Numbered from the stretch's first letter, positions 1 to 11,537 are shown. The stretch: 64,000 nucleotides of DNA from Phocoena phocoena (GCF_963924675.1 NC_089234.1:29255668-29319667), one strand, 5' to 3'. Translations and numbers: made by a program. Notes: generated by a model from the letters alone, not told the origin.

Positions 1-660
1 AGTGAAAAACTTTTAGAACCAAGAAGCTAGGCAAGCCCTAAGAAGGAAAAATACAAGGAAAATCACACCTGGACATAATATTTAAACTGTTGAGAACAAA
101 AGGATGGAGAAAAATCTTCAAAGCATTCAGATAAAAATGACACTTTACATAGAGAGCAAAGACACAAATGATGGCTAACTTGACATCAGAAAAAAATGGA
201 TAACAGAAGACAATGGAACTGCATCTTTAAAGTGCTAAAGAAGAAAAAGTCAAACCAGAGTTCTCTATCCAGAAAAATATTCTTTTAAAATGAAAGTGAA
301 ATAAAGATGTTTTGGGTAAGTGAAAGCTGACAGACCTGTGCTACAAGAAATACTAAAGGAAGTTCTTCAGACAGAAGTAACATCAGAAGGAAAGTTGGAT
401 CTCAGAAAATAATGAAATGCTTTGGAAAGTGTAAATTTATAGATAAATATATTTTTTCTCTTAATTTCTTTAAAAAAACCTGACTCTAATACAAATATAT
501 AACATTGTATTATGGGGTTTATAACATACAGAGTTGTAAAAATATACGGCAATAATACCACAAAGGATGATGAAGGGAGGAGGCTGTAAATGGAGTTATA
601 CTGTTCCAAGTTTTTTTAATGTGAAGTAATACAATATTTACTCTAAGAAGACTGTGAAAT
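1..660 (+). mobile_element. Old L1 (L1M-type), ORF1-end and inter-ORF part
   Basis: The A-rich forward sequence has the wording of the distal ORF1 region of old mammalian L1s: a stretch meaning 'tctatccagaaaaatattc' near 266, followed by 'caagaaatactaaaggaagt' near 345 and the ORF1-to-ORF2 spacer. No reading frame survives. It is the left part of one old element that continues at 1104-1430, 2276-2926 and 3132-3760, split by later insertions. Subfamily cannot be fixed by eye. Confidence 0.7.
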
Positions 661-664
661 TGTA

Positions 665-1103
665 TTCCTAGAATTAAGGTTGTGGATAGAACTAAGGTTG
701 CTGACCTAAAGTAGGGAGGTTATCTTGGATTATCCAGATGGACCCAATGTAACCATTAGAGTGGAAGAGGGAGTCAGAAAAGAGGAGGCATGGGAAGATT
801 TAACTACAGAAGAGGAAGTCAGAGTGATGTGATGTGAGAAGGATTTGACCCACTATTGTTGGATTTGAAGGTGGAAGAAAGGGGTCATGAGTGAAGGAAT
901 AAGGGCAGTCTCTAGAAGCTGGAAAAGTCAAGGACATGGATTCTTCTCTAGCACTTCCAGAAGGAATACAGCCCTCCTAATACTTTGATTTTAACCCAGT
1001 GAGATCCATGTTAATTTCTAACATACAGAACGATAAGATAATAAATTTGGATTGTTTTAAGCCACTGTTTGTGATAATCTTTTAAAGAAGCAATAGAAAA
1101 CTA
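665..1103 (+). mobile_element. MLT1-type MaLR LTR fragment
   Basis: The sequence follows the 3' two thirds of a MaLR (MLT1-like) LTR: the 'ggattatccagatggaccca' block near 729, the 'ctagaagctggaaaagtcaa' block near 913, the 'agataataaattt' poly(A)-signal region near 1035 and a terminal part ending with 'gcaatagaaaac'. It is a solo, 5'-truncated LTR with no internal retroviral genes. It splits the surrounding old L1, so it inserted after that L1. Confidence 0.7.
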
Positions 1104-1430
1104 TAGAAACAATACATAATAACAGAGATTCAAAGTACCCAAAGAAAAAACTAAAAGAACAAAAGGTGGAAAAATAGATAAATCTGCTTTCATAGTTGGA
1201 GATTTAAAAGCATCTCTTTCAGTAATTAATAGGACAACTAGATTAAAAACAGAAAGGATATAGGAGATTTGAATAGCACTATCAATCAACTTGACCTAAT
1301 TGACAGTTGTAGGCTGAGTTGAACATACATTCTTTTCCAGTGCCCATGGAACCATTCATCAAGATAGATCATATATGCTCAGCTATGAAACAAGTCTCAA
1401 TAAATTTGAAAGGATTGAAATCATACAGAA
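1104..1430 (+). mobile_element. Old L1 continuation (ORF2 endonuclease region)
   Basis: Forward L1 ORF2 endonuclease-domain sequence, heavily mutated: recognisable are the 'ttcataattggagattt'-like GDF motif region near 1190 and the 'acattcttttccagtgccca' stretch near 1327 (the FFS..H motif region). It is cut at 1430 by a reverse L1 fragment and resumes at about 2276. Confidence 0.7.
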
Positions 1431-2275
1431 TTTTTTAATTGAAATATAGTTGATTTGCAATATTGTGTTAGTTTCAGATGTACAGCAAAGTGATTCAGTT
1501 ATATATATATATATATATATTTTTCAGATTATTTTCCCTGTGCTATACAGTAAATCTTTGTTGCTTATCTATTTTATATACAGTGGTGTATATCTGTTAA
1601 TCCCATACTTCTAATTTATCCCTCCCCCTTTCCCCTTTGGTAACCATAAGTTTGTTTCCTATGTCTGTGAGACTGTTTCTGTTTTGTAAATAAATTCATT
1701 TGTATTATCTTTTAGAGTCCACATATAAGTGATAGCATATAATATTTGTCTTTGTCTGACTTACTTTACTCAGTATGATAATCTCTAGGTCCACCCACGT
1801 TGCTGCAAATGAAAATATTTCATTCTTTTCATGGGTGAGTAATAGTCCATTGTGTATGTATATACCACATCTGCTTTATCATTCATCTGTTGATGGACAT
1901 ATAGGTTGCTTCCATGTCTTGGCTATTGTAAATAGTTGCTGCTATGAACATTGGGGTGCACGTATCTTTTCAAATTAGAGTGTTCGTCTTTTCTGGATAT
2001 ATGCCCAGGAGTGGGATTGCTGGGTCATATGGTAGCTCTATTTTTAGTTTTTTAAGGAACCTCCATACTGTTTTCCATAGTGGTTGCACCAGTTTACATT
2101 CCCACCAACAGTGTAGGAGGATTCCCTTTTCTCCACACCCTCTCCAGCATTTATTGTTTATAGACTTTTTGACGATGGCCATTCTTACCGGTGTGAGGTA
2201 ATACCTCATTGTAGTTTTAATTTGCATTTCTCTAATAATTAGCAATGTTGAGCATCTTTTCATGTGTCTGTTTTG
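1431..2275 (-). mobile_element. 5'-truncated L1, reverse strand
   Basis: Begins with a T run (poly(A) tail of the reverse strand) and runs through the L1 3' UTR into the ORF2 C terminus. On the minus strand 1970-2263 encodes 97 residues of ORF2p that keep the zinc-knuckle cysteines (CWRGCGEKG...HCWWEC) and the PLLGIYPEK motif. An (AT)10 run lies at 1501-1520. The element is a dead, truncated insertion into the older forward L1. No clear target duplication was found. Confidence 0.88.
1501..1520. repeat. (AT)n microsatellite
   Basis: Ten perfect AT units within the 3' UTR of the reverse L1 fragment. Confidence 0.95.
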
Positions 2276-2926
2276 ATGACAAAGAAATTAAGTTAGATAT
2301 CAGTAAGAAAAATATCTATAAAATACCTAAATATTTTGAAATTAAATAACACACTTTGAAATAATCTGTGGATCAAAGAAGAAATCATGAGGGAAAGTAA
2401 GAAATATTTTGAAATGAGTATGATGATATATTTTATCAAAATTGGTGGAATTCAGAAAAAACAGCTTAGAGGGAAATCTATATTCCAATATGCTTATATT
2501 AGAAAAGAAGAAACATTGGTATCAATGACCTTTTTTAGTTTCTATCTTAAGAAGCTAGAAAAAGAACAAACTAAACTCAAACCAAGTAAAATAAAGAAAA
2601 TTACAAAGGTAAAAGCAGAAAGCAATAAAACATAGAATAGACAAGCAGTAGAGAAAATTTACAAAGCCAGAAGTATCTCTTTGAATAGGTGAACAAATTT
2701 GAAAACTTAGAGAGAGAGATTGAAAGATAGAGGGAGAGAGAGAAAGAGCGAATGGGAAAGAAAAAACAGAAATTGCCACTATCATGAATAAAAAAGGGAT
2801 TCTCACTATAGGTCACATAGATATTAAAAGTATAATAAGGGAACATTATGAACAACTTTATACCAACAAATTTGACAATTGAAATGGACAAATTCCTTGA
2901 AAATATAACATCAAAATGACACATTA
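2276..2926 (+). mobile_element. Old L1 continuation (ORF2)
   Basis: Forward L1 ORF2 sequence resumes after the reverse L1 insertion. The 'ggatcaaagaagaaatcatg' stretch (2372-2391), the 'gcttagagggaaatctatat' stretch near 2463 and 'agaagctagaaaaagaacaa' near 2549 are typical of the endonuclease-to-RT linker of mammalian L1. No long frame survives. It is interrupted at 2927 by a CHR SINE. Confidence 0.75.
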
Positions 2927-3117
2927 GGGCTTCCCTGGTGGCGCAGTGGTTGAGAGGCACGGGTTCGTGCCTCGTTCCGGGAAGATCCCACATGCTGCGG
3001 AGTGGCTAGGCCCATGAGCCATGGCCGCTGAGCCTGCACGTCCGGAGCCTGTGCTCCGCAAAGGGAGAGGCCACAACAGTGAGAGACCCGTGTACCGCAA
3101 AAAAAAATAGAAAATAA
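2927..3117 (+). mobile_element. CHR-type tRNA-Glu SINE (cetacean), internally deleted
   Basis: Starts gggcttccctggtggcgcag and ends in an A-rich tail. It is flanked by a perfect 14-bp duplication (aaaatgacacatta at 2913-2926 and 3118-3131). Compared with the copies at 8212 and 42602 it lacks about 25 bp in the tRNA-like head: 'gagag' runs directly into 'gcacgggttcg', so the part with the A-to-B-box spacer is shortened. Confidence 0.93.
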
Positions 3118-3131
3118 AAAATGACACATTA

Positions 3132-3760
3132 AAAATTCTTGATATCATTATAGTATATCTGGTTCATTTTGGAATATCTGGCAATTTCTTATATAAATAA
3201 AATAAACCTATTCTATGACAGAGCAATTCCATCACAAGGTATTTACCCAAAGGAAATAAAAACATGTCACACAAACACTTTTATAAGAATGTTCATAGCA
3301 GTTTTATTAATGATAGGTAAAAACTAGAAACAGCCCAGGTGTCCATCAGCAAGAGAATGGATTAAACAAACTGTTGTATAGTTGTATAAAGGAATAATGC
3401 TCAGCAAGATCAAAAAACAAAGTACTGATGCACTTCACAACATAAATGAATCTCAAAATCGTTATGCTAAGTGCAAAAAAAGCCTTATATAAAACAGCAT
3501 ATTTATGTCTTTCCAATTATATGAAGTTCTGGAATAGATTGTGAAAATTAGAAAATTGCCTCTGTAGGTGTAGGGGGTAGAGACATGGATCGAGAGCGAA
3601 AGGCACAAGAGTGAATTTTCTGGGGTAATTGTAATGTTCTACACTTTGATAGGGATTTGGGTTACACAGGATTTTGTATGCTTTTGTCAAAATTCATCAA
3701 ATGATGCATTTAAGTTTTGTACAGATCATTGTATGTAAAATTTACTTAAGAAAAAGAACC
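3132..3760 (+). mobile_element. Old L1 continuation, 3' end of ORF2 and 3' UTR
   Basis: Forward L1 3' sequence: 'gtatttacccaaaggaaata' near 3239, 'gcccaggtgtccatcagc' near 3333, then a 3' UTR with 'gatagggatttgggttacac'. The RT part of ORF2 is missing between this and the preceding segment, so the element has an internal deletion or is two merged copies. Confidence 0.72.
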
Positions 3761-3764
3761 ATAG

Positions 3765-4060
3765 CAGATATTAGAGAGCTCTATTAAAGAACTCTGGTTA
3801 ATAGTATGATTGATGAAGTGTTTAGGATGAAGTATACTGAAGTCTGCAACTTATTTGAAATGCCTCAAAACATAAAATGGATCAATGGATGGATAGAGGG
3901 ATAGATAGATTGATAAATGTGTGATGAAGCAAATGTAGCAAAACGTTAATGGTAGAACCTAGGTGGTGGATATACTTTTTTTACTCTACAATTCTTTCCA
4001 TCTGCTTCTGTTTGAAATTTTTCATAATAAGATATAGGAAAAAAGCCTAAATTGTTATAC
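3765..4060 (+). mobile_element. Old L1-type 3' UTR fragment
   Basis: Sequence such as 'gtttaggatgaagtatactg' near 3821 and 'gtttgaaatttttcataata' near 4010 matches the wording of 3' UTRs of old mammalian L1s. There is a short GATA/GGAT-rich stretch at 3880-3915. No coding capacity. Confidence 0.55.
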
Positions 4061-4790
4061 CTAAATATATTATATAATATTAAATAATATACTGTTGTGA
4101 AAATAGTTATGAAAAATAAATAAGAAAATGCTTTTAAGTGAATCAAATAAAATATACAATTCATACCTCAATAATATAAAAATGCACAGAAACTCAAAGA
4201 AAAGTTACTAATAGGTTAATAGTATTAACCTTTAGATGTACGGAGTATAGGGATGCTTTTATGGTCATCTTTACTTTTCTATAGTTTCCAATTTTTCTGT
4301 AATAAGGATGTATTTATTGCATCCTTATTACATCCTTATTTTTGTTTATAATAGAAACCATCAATACCCAGCTCCACCCTTCCCAACTCCAATTCCCCCT
4401 CCCCAGAAGCAATCATCACAGTTTTAGCCACTTGTTATATTTGTTTCCATATTTCTAAATAACGATCTGATGGTATTTAAAATTTTTTTCCAATTTAAAT
4501 ATTATCTATTAATTTCCTACTATGGAAGATAAGAATTTAGCTCTCATACCTCCCTAACTCATCACACACTTAAACATACTTACATTTCCCCATCCTCCAA
4601 TATTTTATATCTTAAGTATTGGTTAGATCAGAGTTCAATGCTCATATTTTTATTCCTATGTAAATATGACTCACAGAAGAGAATGTGTGTGTAATGATTA
4701 CATTTTCTTTCTTCCACAACTTTTTGTTTTCCCTGCAATTAATAACTCTTTTTCATTTGCTTAATTTCTTATTAGCCTTTCCCTAAGTCA
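4061..4790. other. AT-rich sequence without recognised gene
   Basis: No exon-like or RNA-gene signal was seen. A short direct repeat of 'catccttatt' occurs around 4308-4340. Possibly decayed repeat sequence. Confidence 0.4.
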
Positions 4791-4794
4791 TGCC

Positions 4795-5421
4795 TAAATT
4801 CTGTACCAGAGGAGTAGATCTCTCTCTTTGTGCAAACACTCCAGGTAGCCATCAGTTTCATCTTGTCCTTGGAGGTGTTCTCCTGGAGCAGTCTCTCCTC
4901 TGGTCCCATCTGGACTAATTGATCTCCGTGCTTCCTGCACAGCTGTTGTCCTGGGATCTCCCTTCACCATCATCCTAGGGATTCCTTTTGGCTCTCTTAT
5001 TTGTTGGATCCATGCCTTTTTATGAAGTTTACTCCCTCATTTTGGTGGAACATTTTTTTTCCAACAACTTCCTGAGAAAAGATAAATGAGAGGTAAACTT
5101 GTTGAGACCTTGTATTAGAATTTGATTTATATTTTGGATGCATACAGATTTCCCGTGGATTTTGATGCTTTGGCTCCATTTTATTCTAGCTTTTCTTGTA
5201 ACTATTGAGAAATCTGATCCTTTTAAATTTCCATTCCTTTTATTTGCCCTGTTTTTTCTCTGTTGGTACTTGTAAAATCTTCTTTTTGTCCTCAGTGATC
5301 CTTTGTGTGACTCTCTTTTTATTCTGTTTACTAGGTATGTGGTGGACCCTCTCAATCTGAAACTCATACCCTTCAGTTTAGGGAAATTTTTTTCTTTGAT
5401 GATTTTCTTCTTCTTTTTTGT

Positions 5422-5462
<41 letters not shown>

Positions 5463-6340
5463 AACTTCCATTAGTCAGATATCAGAACTCCTCAAATAGT
5501 AGTCTAATTTTTATATATTTTTCTCTCCCTTGTTTTTTTCTTCTATTTTCTGCTAAATCTCCTTAATAACCTAAGTTTTCTGTTGAAATTTTCATTTCTG
5601 TTATCATATTTCTAATTTCCAAAAACTGCTTTTCAAAGCTTCCTTTTTATGGCTTCTTTTCTTGTTTCTGGATGCAATATCATTTTTCTCTCTGAAGATA
5701 TCAATTTTAGTTGTTTGTTTATTTTGTTTCTTATTTTCTTTTCTCACCCTCTTTCTCTCCCTCCTTTTTCCTTCCTCCCTTCCTTTCCTTTCCTTTCTTT
5801 CTTCTCCAATACTTTTCTTATGATTTCTTCATTAAACTTGTTTCCCTCTATGTTCTTCCCTCCTCCCCCCATTTCCTTCTTTCTTTTTTTTTTCTTTCAT
5901 ATTAAAGATCTTCCTCAAATGTCAAATGATGGTTAGATCTCTATTCCTATTTAAGAGAGAGGCACGAAAAACTGATTGGATGTTTTTATTCCTCATGGAC
6001 ATTTCTTCTCAACTAGTTGAGGGTCTATGTAGGGTGATCCGCCTGGGTTATTACATTAGGGGATTCCTAACTGTCCATATCTGCTGGTCTTTTCTTATGT
6101 GCAATTTAGTTTTTCCAGAGAAGAATTCTCTCTTCTGCCAACTTGGAAGTATAAATCTGCTAGCATCCTCATATGTAAGAAAGGAGCTGGATATCTCATT
6201 GTTTAGTATGTAGCCTTTCACTTAATCCTGTTGTTTTCAGTGTGGTTGCCCCCACCTCAGCTATGTTTGGTGACCCTGACTCTAGCTCAACCTCCAATGC
6301 TCTGCTCTCTTAGAAATGGGACAGTTTCTCAACTATGTAG
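4795..6340 (-). mobile_element. HAL1 (half-L1) relic, reverse strand
   Basis: Read on the minus strand this follows HAL1, an L1 relative carrying only an ORF1-like gene. Plus-strand landmarks are 'tgttggatccatgcc' near 5002, 'ggtggaccctctcaatctga' (5341-5360), 'ggaacttccattagtcagat' (5461-5480) and 'ctttttatggcttcttttct' near 5643. A 112-codon minus-strand piece (5029-5367) is a mutated ORF1 C-terminal region. Stops and frameshifts break the rest. A (CT)17 run lies inside. Family from memory of its consensus. Confidence 0.7.
5427..5460. repeat. (CT)17 microsatellite
   Basis: Perfect CT dinucleotide run inside the HAL1 relic, likely length-variable. Confidence 0.95.
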
Positions 6341-6479
6341 GGTAGTGGATCATATTTATAGATACCTACTGTATTAGAATTAAAACAGAAATTTAAAAAA
6401 CATTTATTTTAAAATAATAAATTCATTACATTTTACCACAAATAATGTATTTTTATAAAATAACTATATTTTCCAAAAA

Positions 6480-7640
6480 ATAAGGTTAGTGAGAAGAGTG
6501 GCGTTATTTTATATTCTTGAAAATTTCTTTAACACCTAGCTTAATTGAAGATGTGTGGATTCTTGTATCTTCTATGTTTTGTGGCAACATATTGTTTTGG
6601 TTTAAAAATATGAAGACAGTTTGCCCTCACGGAGATATGTAGCTTAAAAAGGGAGGAGTATTTAGTCTTTTTCAGTTTATTGTGGCTGTTCTTCTCAGAT
6701 ACTACACCAAAATTCAACAAGTGATAGCTTCCTAAAGGTTAGTTGCAATATGGACTATGAAGCCATATCTATGAACTTTTCATACTCTGATGCATTAAAT
6801 TTTTTGGTTTTACATTTTGAATGTATCTTTTACCCATGCATGATTTTAACATCATGCATTGATCATTTGGAAAATATTGTTTTATTGAGTTGTGAGTTAT
6901 GCAGATCTTCCAAATGTTGATACATTTTATTATGAAACATCAAAAAAGCACATTTATTAATATCACCCCTGACCTAATCAGAAAAAGTCTTTTAAGTTTT
7001 GGGAAGCTGACAACCTCATGGTGACAGATACAAATATTCTAAAATTCTCATTTTCACTTAACAGATAAAAGTTTATAATCAGCAACAAGTTCTATCAGTT
7101 GTTATCCTTGAAGTGACAGGCTTATTTTGTTCATTTTTGAGAAAAATGTCTTCCAAATACCCAAGTCTGAATAACCATAATTTGTCTGTCGGTCACTCTT
7201 TCAAGTAAAAATTTTGCTCATGAAAAAAATGACCAATTTAGTTTGCAAATCAAACAATCATGCAAGTGTTTATCCTTGAGACAACCATCATCGTGCTTGG
7301 CTGTGGAAGTGACGCCTTTTATATATATTTCTCATTTAGTCATGTAGAATATTTTTAAAATGTGTACTCAGGGGTTAAATTTTAATTAAATTTATAATTT
7401 TTATTACTTTATCAAGGGAATTATTAAGTAAAACTGACATTTTTGTTTTCTTGCAAGTATGTGACATGACCACCAGCACAGTTTGACGTTCCTGCCTTGA
7501 TTTGTGTTAAGCTCTTTTGCCCACTGTTGCTTTGGTACCATCAGTCCAAATGTCAAATAGTTTTTCCAAAACAAACCATGAGAGTCAAATAAATTATTTA
7601 ACACTTCATGTATTTCATCACCATTTGTATTTAGTGCCAA
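6480..7640 (-). pseudogene. hAT-Charlie transposase remnant
   Basis: A 78-codon open stretch at 7404-7640 (minus) keeps the pattern LFDSHGLFWKNYLTFG...CWWSCHIL, matching the hAT region before the conserved C..C/H motif. Downstream, near 7100-7160, is a peptide resembling LG..ED.F.KMNKISLSLQG, broken by stops. Near 6670-6760 are remains of the LVEFWCS motif of the hATC domain. No intact frame spans the domains, so it is a fossil and not a domesticated gene. Confidence 0.65.
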
Positions 7641-8211
7641 GCATTTGTGTTTAGTAACAATACACCAAGTGTATTTTACTGCTATTCACATAAAAGAAGA
7701 TCTTTATCAGTGGTTAGTTGGTGTTTATGTTGGATGGATACCAAAAAAAAGCTATGTCTGTAGATTTATCAAGATATTAATATCTGGAGATATTAACTTT
7801 GTCTTCATGTTTTCAGCTAAATCTTTAACGAGTTAATGTATTGTTGGGAAATGGTCCTGGGGTGATTTCTTTTAGTAACTTTTACTGACTTTTCATCCAG
7901 CAGGCATTCAGCAACGTCAACTGTAGAAGCCTCTATTGCTCCTTTAGCTACCTTGTGTACCTTTCTAGCCAATGCAGTATGATAAGCTACTCTATAAGAT
8001 GCTTTCCTAAATTTAAAATTATTTCGAAGATTTTTCTAGATTTTAAATTTAGAAAATCCTTCAGAATAATTTTTAAATGTTACTTGCAAAATAAGACAAC
8101 AAAATGTTCTTACTTTCATATAGGCATAAGAAAAACATTAGAATTTCAAAATAACTTATTGGATGATTTTAAGGTTACACAGATCATAGCAGGTATAATA
8201 AAAACAGCTTG

Positions 8212-8410
8212 GGGCTTCCCTGGTGGCGCAGTGGTTGAGAGTCTGCCTGCCGATGCAGGGGACACGGGTTCGTGCCCCGGTCCGGGAAGATCCCACATGC
8301 CGTGGAGCGGCTGGGCCCGTGAGCCATGGCCGCTGAGCCTGCGCATCCGGAGCCTGTGCTCCGCAACGGGAGGCCACAACGGTGAGAGGCCCCCGTACCG
8401 AAAAAAAAAA
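8212..8410 (+). mobile_element. CHR-type tRNA-Glu SINE
   Basis: Near-complete copy: tRNA-like head with B box ('gggttcgtgcc' near 8266), body and a run of 16 A at the end. The flanking duplication is 11 bp with one mismatch (8201-8211 and 8411-8421, ending agcttg). It inserted into the Charlie transposon. Long antisense ORFs across it are artefacts of the SINE. Confidence 0.93.
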
Positions 8411-9224
8411 AAAAAAGCTTGTAAGAACACAGTAGAAGTATTGAGAACAAACTGAGTTAACCTTTGAAAACACACATATTTATACCCCAAAAAATCATAC
8501 CTTAGAAAAGTCTAGAAAACAAGAATATACAAGCATACATTCCATTAGTTGTCAGAGCAATGACATTGTCACATGTTATATAGATACTGGGAAACCCACA
8601 CTTGTGAGAAAATGAGAGTGAAAATGGCAAATAATTGTCATAGTATTATTATGAAAATAGCTTTGATCTTATGGACTCCTGAAAGGGTCTTGGGTATCCC
8701 AGGAGTCCCTGGACCATACTCTAATAACCACTGATATAGAGTGAGGGTAGGGATCTGAGGGTCTAGTTGTTTCTCAGTTCTCTTGTTTCAGCCCCCCTTT
8801 CTCTCCCATTCACAAAGGCACCTGGTGCTTCCAGCTCCTGAGACTTTCTGGGGTTCCACAGCAAGAAGCAAACTCCTTTTAGGTTTCCCTAAAAGGATTC
8901 ATGGGTGTGGAATTCAGCCTCCTCTGGTTAGCTAAGTCAGTTATCACTCTTCTGTTTTCTAATATCAACATTTTTATTGTGGTGTTTTCCTATCCTATTC
9001 TCTTAGACCTTCTGGGTTAATGCCTTTTTTCTTTTTTTGTCCCGTTACCATTGTTTTAGTGGGGTTTTGGGAGCGAGCGTCGTAAATGCCTGTTTTTAAA
9101 ACACCATATTTAACCTGAAATCCTGCTGTCTGCTCTTTTGTTCTTCTAGGATTATTTTTAATAAGACAAAATTTAAAAATTAATTTTAAAATATGAAATC
9201 AATGTTCATATTTATCAATTTAGG

Positions 9225-9366
9225 CAAACCCAGGTGTCCTCAATGCCTGGGCCTCACCAGAGGCAAACAGAAAAAAAAACTACAGCTGTGTAGCCCAGAC
9301 ATCAGTATTTTGAAGAAGTTCATTATGTGATTCTGACATTTAGTGAGGATTGAGAACTACTGCCCT
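9225..9366 (-). mobile_element. MER5-like hAT MITE fragment
   Basis: Degenerate short sequence ending 'ggattgagaactactgcc', which resembles the right terminus of MER5A-type nonautonomous hAT-Charlie elements, with 'gtgattctgac' before it. The left terminus is lost. Orientation is uncertain. Confidence 0.5.
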
Positions 9367-9439
9367 GGAGCCTTCTGATTGAGCATCAATAGCCCCTCGG
9401 CACTTAAATTCCAGAGAGCACACTCAGCATACAGCTTCT

Positions 9440-9597
9440 AGACCACCACCAGCAGCAACGGCATCACCTGGGAGCTTGTGAGAAATGCAAATTCTCAAGT
9501 CCTATTCCAGACCCACTGAAACAGGACCCAACAATCTGTGGTCTTACACTCCCTCCAGGTGATTCTGATGTGCTCTAAACTTGAGAACCACAGCCAT
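9440..9597 (+). mobile_element. MER5A-like hAT MITE
   Basis: Contains 'gcatcacctgggagcttgtg' (9461-9480), 'attctcaagtcctattccag' (9491-9510), 'ccaggtgattctgatgtgct' (9556-9575) and ends with 'ttgagaaccacag'. This is the usual order of MER5A, a nonautonomous Charlie-group transposon. Confidence 0.72.
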
Positions 9598-9748
9598 AGA
9601 AGATGACTGCCTTTTTTCTAAGAATACATTCATCACTGAATTTTTTGGCATAAAACTTTTTTCAGTAGCTTCTCTTCTGACATGTCAATGGGAGAAAAGA
9701 TGTAAGAAAAATTGCCCTGAGAATTAGCTTTTAGAAAATTCCTGCCCC

Positions 9749-10056
9749 GGGACTTCCCTGGTAGCACAGTGGTTAAGAATCTGCCTGCCAATACAGGGGG
9801 CATGGGTCCGATCCCTGGCCAGGGAAGATCCCACATGCCGCAGAGCAGCTAAGCCCGTGAGCCACAACTACTGAGCCTGCGTGACACAACTACTGAAGCC
9901 TGTATACCTAGAGCCCGTGCCCCACAACAAGAGAAGCCACCGCAATGAGAAGCCCGTGCACCGCAATGAAGAGTAACCCCCGCTCGCCACAACTAGAGAA
10001 AGCCTGCGTGCAGCAATGAAGACCCAATGTAGCCAAAAAATTTTAAAAAAAGAGAG
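9749..10056 (+). mobile_element. tRNA-Glu SINE, long older subfamily
   Basis: Starts gggacttccctggtagcaca, with a body of 'gccacaactactgag' type units that is longer (about 308 bp) than the roughly 200-bp CHR copies. Flanked by a perfect 12-bp duplication (aattcctgcccc at 9737-9748 and 10057-10068). Same subfamily as the copy at 12837. Confidence 0.92.
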
Positions 10057-10068
10057 AATTCCTGCCCC

Positions 10069-10629
10069 TTGTAGTCAGAGTCAGAGCTTCAAGTCATCTA
10101 GTCTTCAATAAGTTTTTCTCTTATATAAACGTCAGCGCTTTTCTCTCTTTGGTCTTAGTCTGCACTTATATACCTCATTCCTCAGTTCTGCTGTTGCAGA
10201 AAAATGAAATATAGTATGTATACTACAGCTGTAGGCTTAAATAGATCAATTTTAAGATATCAATTTTATAATTTAGATTTTTAGCTATATTTAAAAGCAT
10301 AAAAATGAACATTTTTAAGAAGTCATTGTAAGGGCAACTATGGGTTTGCCCACAATATAATTAAACGTGAGCAAAATTACTCTGAGAATAGCGTCTATTG
10401 GAAATTCATGAATGTTTCCAGGGGTGACCAGACATTAGAATGACTTGTTAAGCAAAAATTCTGCTTAAAAGAAAAAGCCGAAGGAATCCATCACATAGAT
10501 AATCAGTTTTAGAGAAACAAGTGCTGACGAAATGTGGACTTTATTTGGAGAAAAAGACTTAATGTGATTCACAAGAGTGCTAAAACTTATTTAAAACACT
10601 ATTTTGGAAGGGAAGAACCTATAGAGCTG
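10069..10629. other. Unique sequence, no gene recognised
   Basis: AT-rich, with no open frame of note and no splice-flanked coding stretch. Nothing specific was recognised. Confidence 0.4.
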
Positions 10630-10865
10630 CACCTTATGGTTTCGTAGAAAGAACAAGGGCTTTGAAGTCAAACAGGCCTGGACAGAATCCCTCTGACCCT
10701 CAGTAGGTTTGTGGCCTTGGGAAGAAAGTAAATCTTTCAGAGCTCAGTTTTCTCATCTATAAAGTAGGGTTAATGCCTACTTCACAAAACTATTGTTAAA
10801 ACTAAATGAGGTAATGCATGAAAAGCACTTTGTACAGTACACACAATATATTGCGTCCTCACAAA
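10630..10865 (+). mobile_element. MIR SINE
   Basis: Follows the full MIR order: 'gctttgaagtcaaacaggcc', 'gtggccttgggaagaaagta', 'tcagttttctcatctataaa' and the 3' part 'aaatgaggtaatgcatgaaa'. Fossil, noncoding. Confidence 0.85.
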
Positions 10866-11084
10866 ATGTGAGTTCCCTTTTTCCTTCCCTTTCTGTCTTT
10901 CTGTGATCCCTCCCAATCTCTCTGTTTATGAGTGTCTTGCTATAGAATATACAGATGTTTAGCACATATTCTATTACTGAGCATTTTTGTAGTACCATGT
11001 AGATGCTTCAGGTCTTTTGCTTATGGTCTTTTCAGCCAAAGGAAGAAAGCGGGTGGTTCTGTGGGGTCACCCTGTTATGTTTTA

Positions 11085-11195
11085 TATTCATTCAAGAGAT
11101 ATCTATTGAGCACCTATTATATTAGGCACTGCGCTAGATGTTAAAGATAGACTAGGGAGAAAAAAGAGACAAGAGCCATCCTCGTGGGGAGCTTC
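11085..11195 (-). mobile_element. L2 3' end
   Basis: Plus-strand 'attcaagagatatctattga' then 'ggcactgcgctagatg' is the reverse complement of the L2 3' terminus. Confidence 0.65.
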
Positions 11196-11537
11196 ATGGG
11201 CTTCTGATTAGCAAAGAGTTTATCCCTATAGTGATCGCTTGTATAAGCCATGCCTATTCTTCATCTGGAAGAGAAGGTAGAAAGGGAAAGGTACCCCCGG
11301 TGGAAGAAATAAGGCTGACAATAAGAAGACGATCTCTGTGGGCCCCGGAGAGAGCTATGCCTAGACAAATATCTGCTGCAGATGATTTTAAAAGGAAAGG
11401 ATAAGGAGGGAAGGGAGCCACGAATGACATGGAGCTTGGCTACAAAAGAATTAGAGAAAAAGGAAGAGAGAAAAAAAGAACTTTCTAAAAGAGAGTTGAG
11501 GAATCAAAGAGCTCTTTATTTTAGGAAAATGAAGATT

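Larger units (their letters stand above)
6345..8733 (-). mobile_element. hAT-Charlie DNA transposon relic, reverse strand
   Basis: The minus-strand 5' end is at 8733 (cagtggttat..., a typical hAT CAG terminus) followed by 'tatggtccagggactcctgg', as in Charlie elements. The 3' part (6345-7000) holds remnants of the dimerisation (hATC) region. The extreme 3' terminal repeat is missing, and the element abuts HAL1. A CHR SINE sits inside at 8212-8410. Charlie elements are cut-and-paste transposons inactive in mammals. Length without the SINE is about 2.2 kb, near the size of autonomous members. Confidence 0.78.

Noticed and set aside
7955..8455. 166-codon plus-strand frame
   Set aside because: Runs from the Charlie relic into the SINE. 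The C-terminal half is SINE sense strand ending in a lysine run from poly(A).
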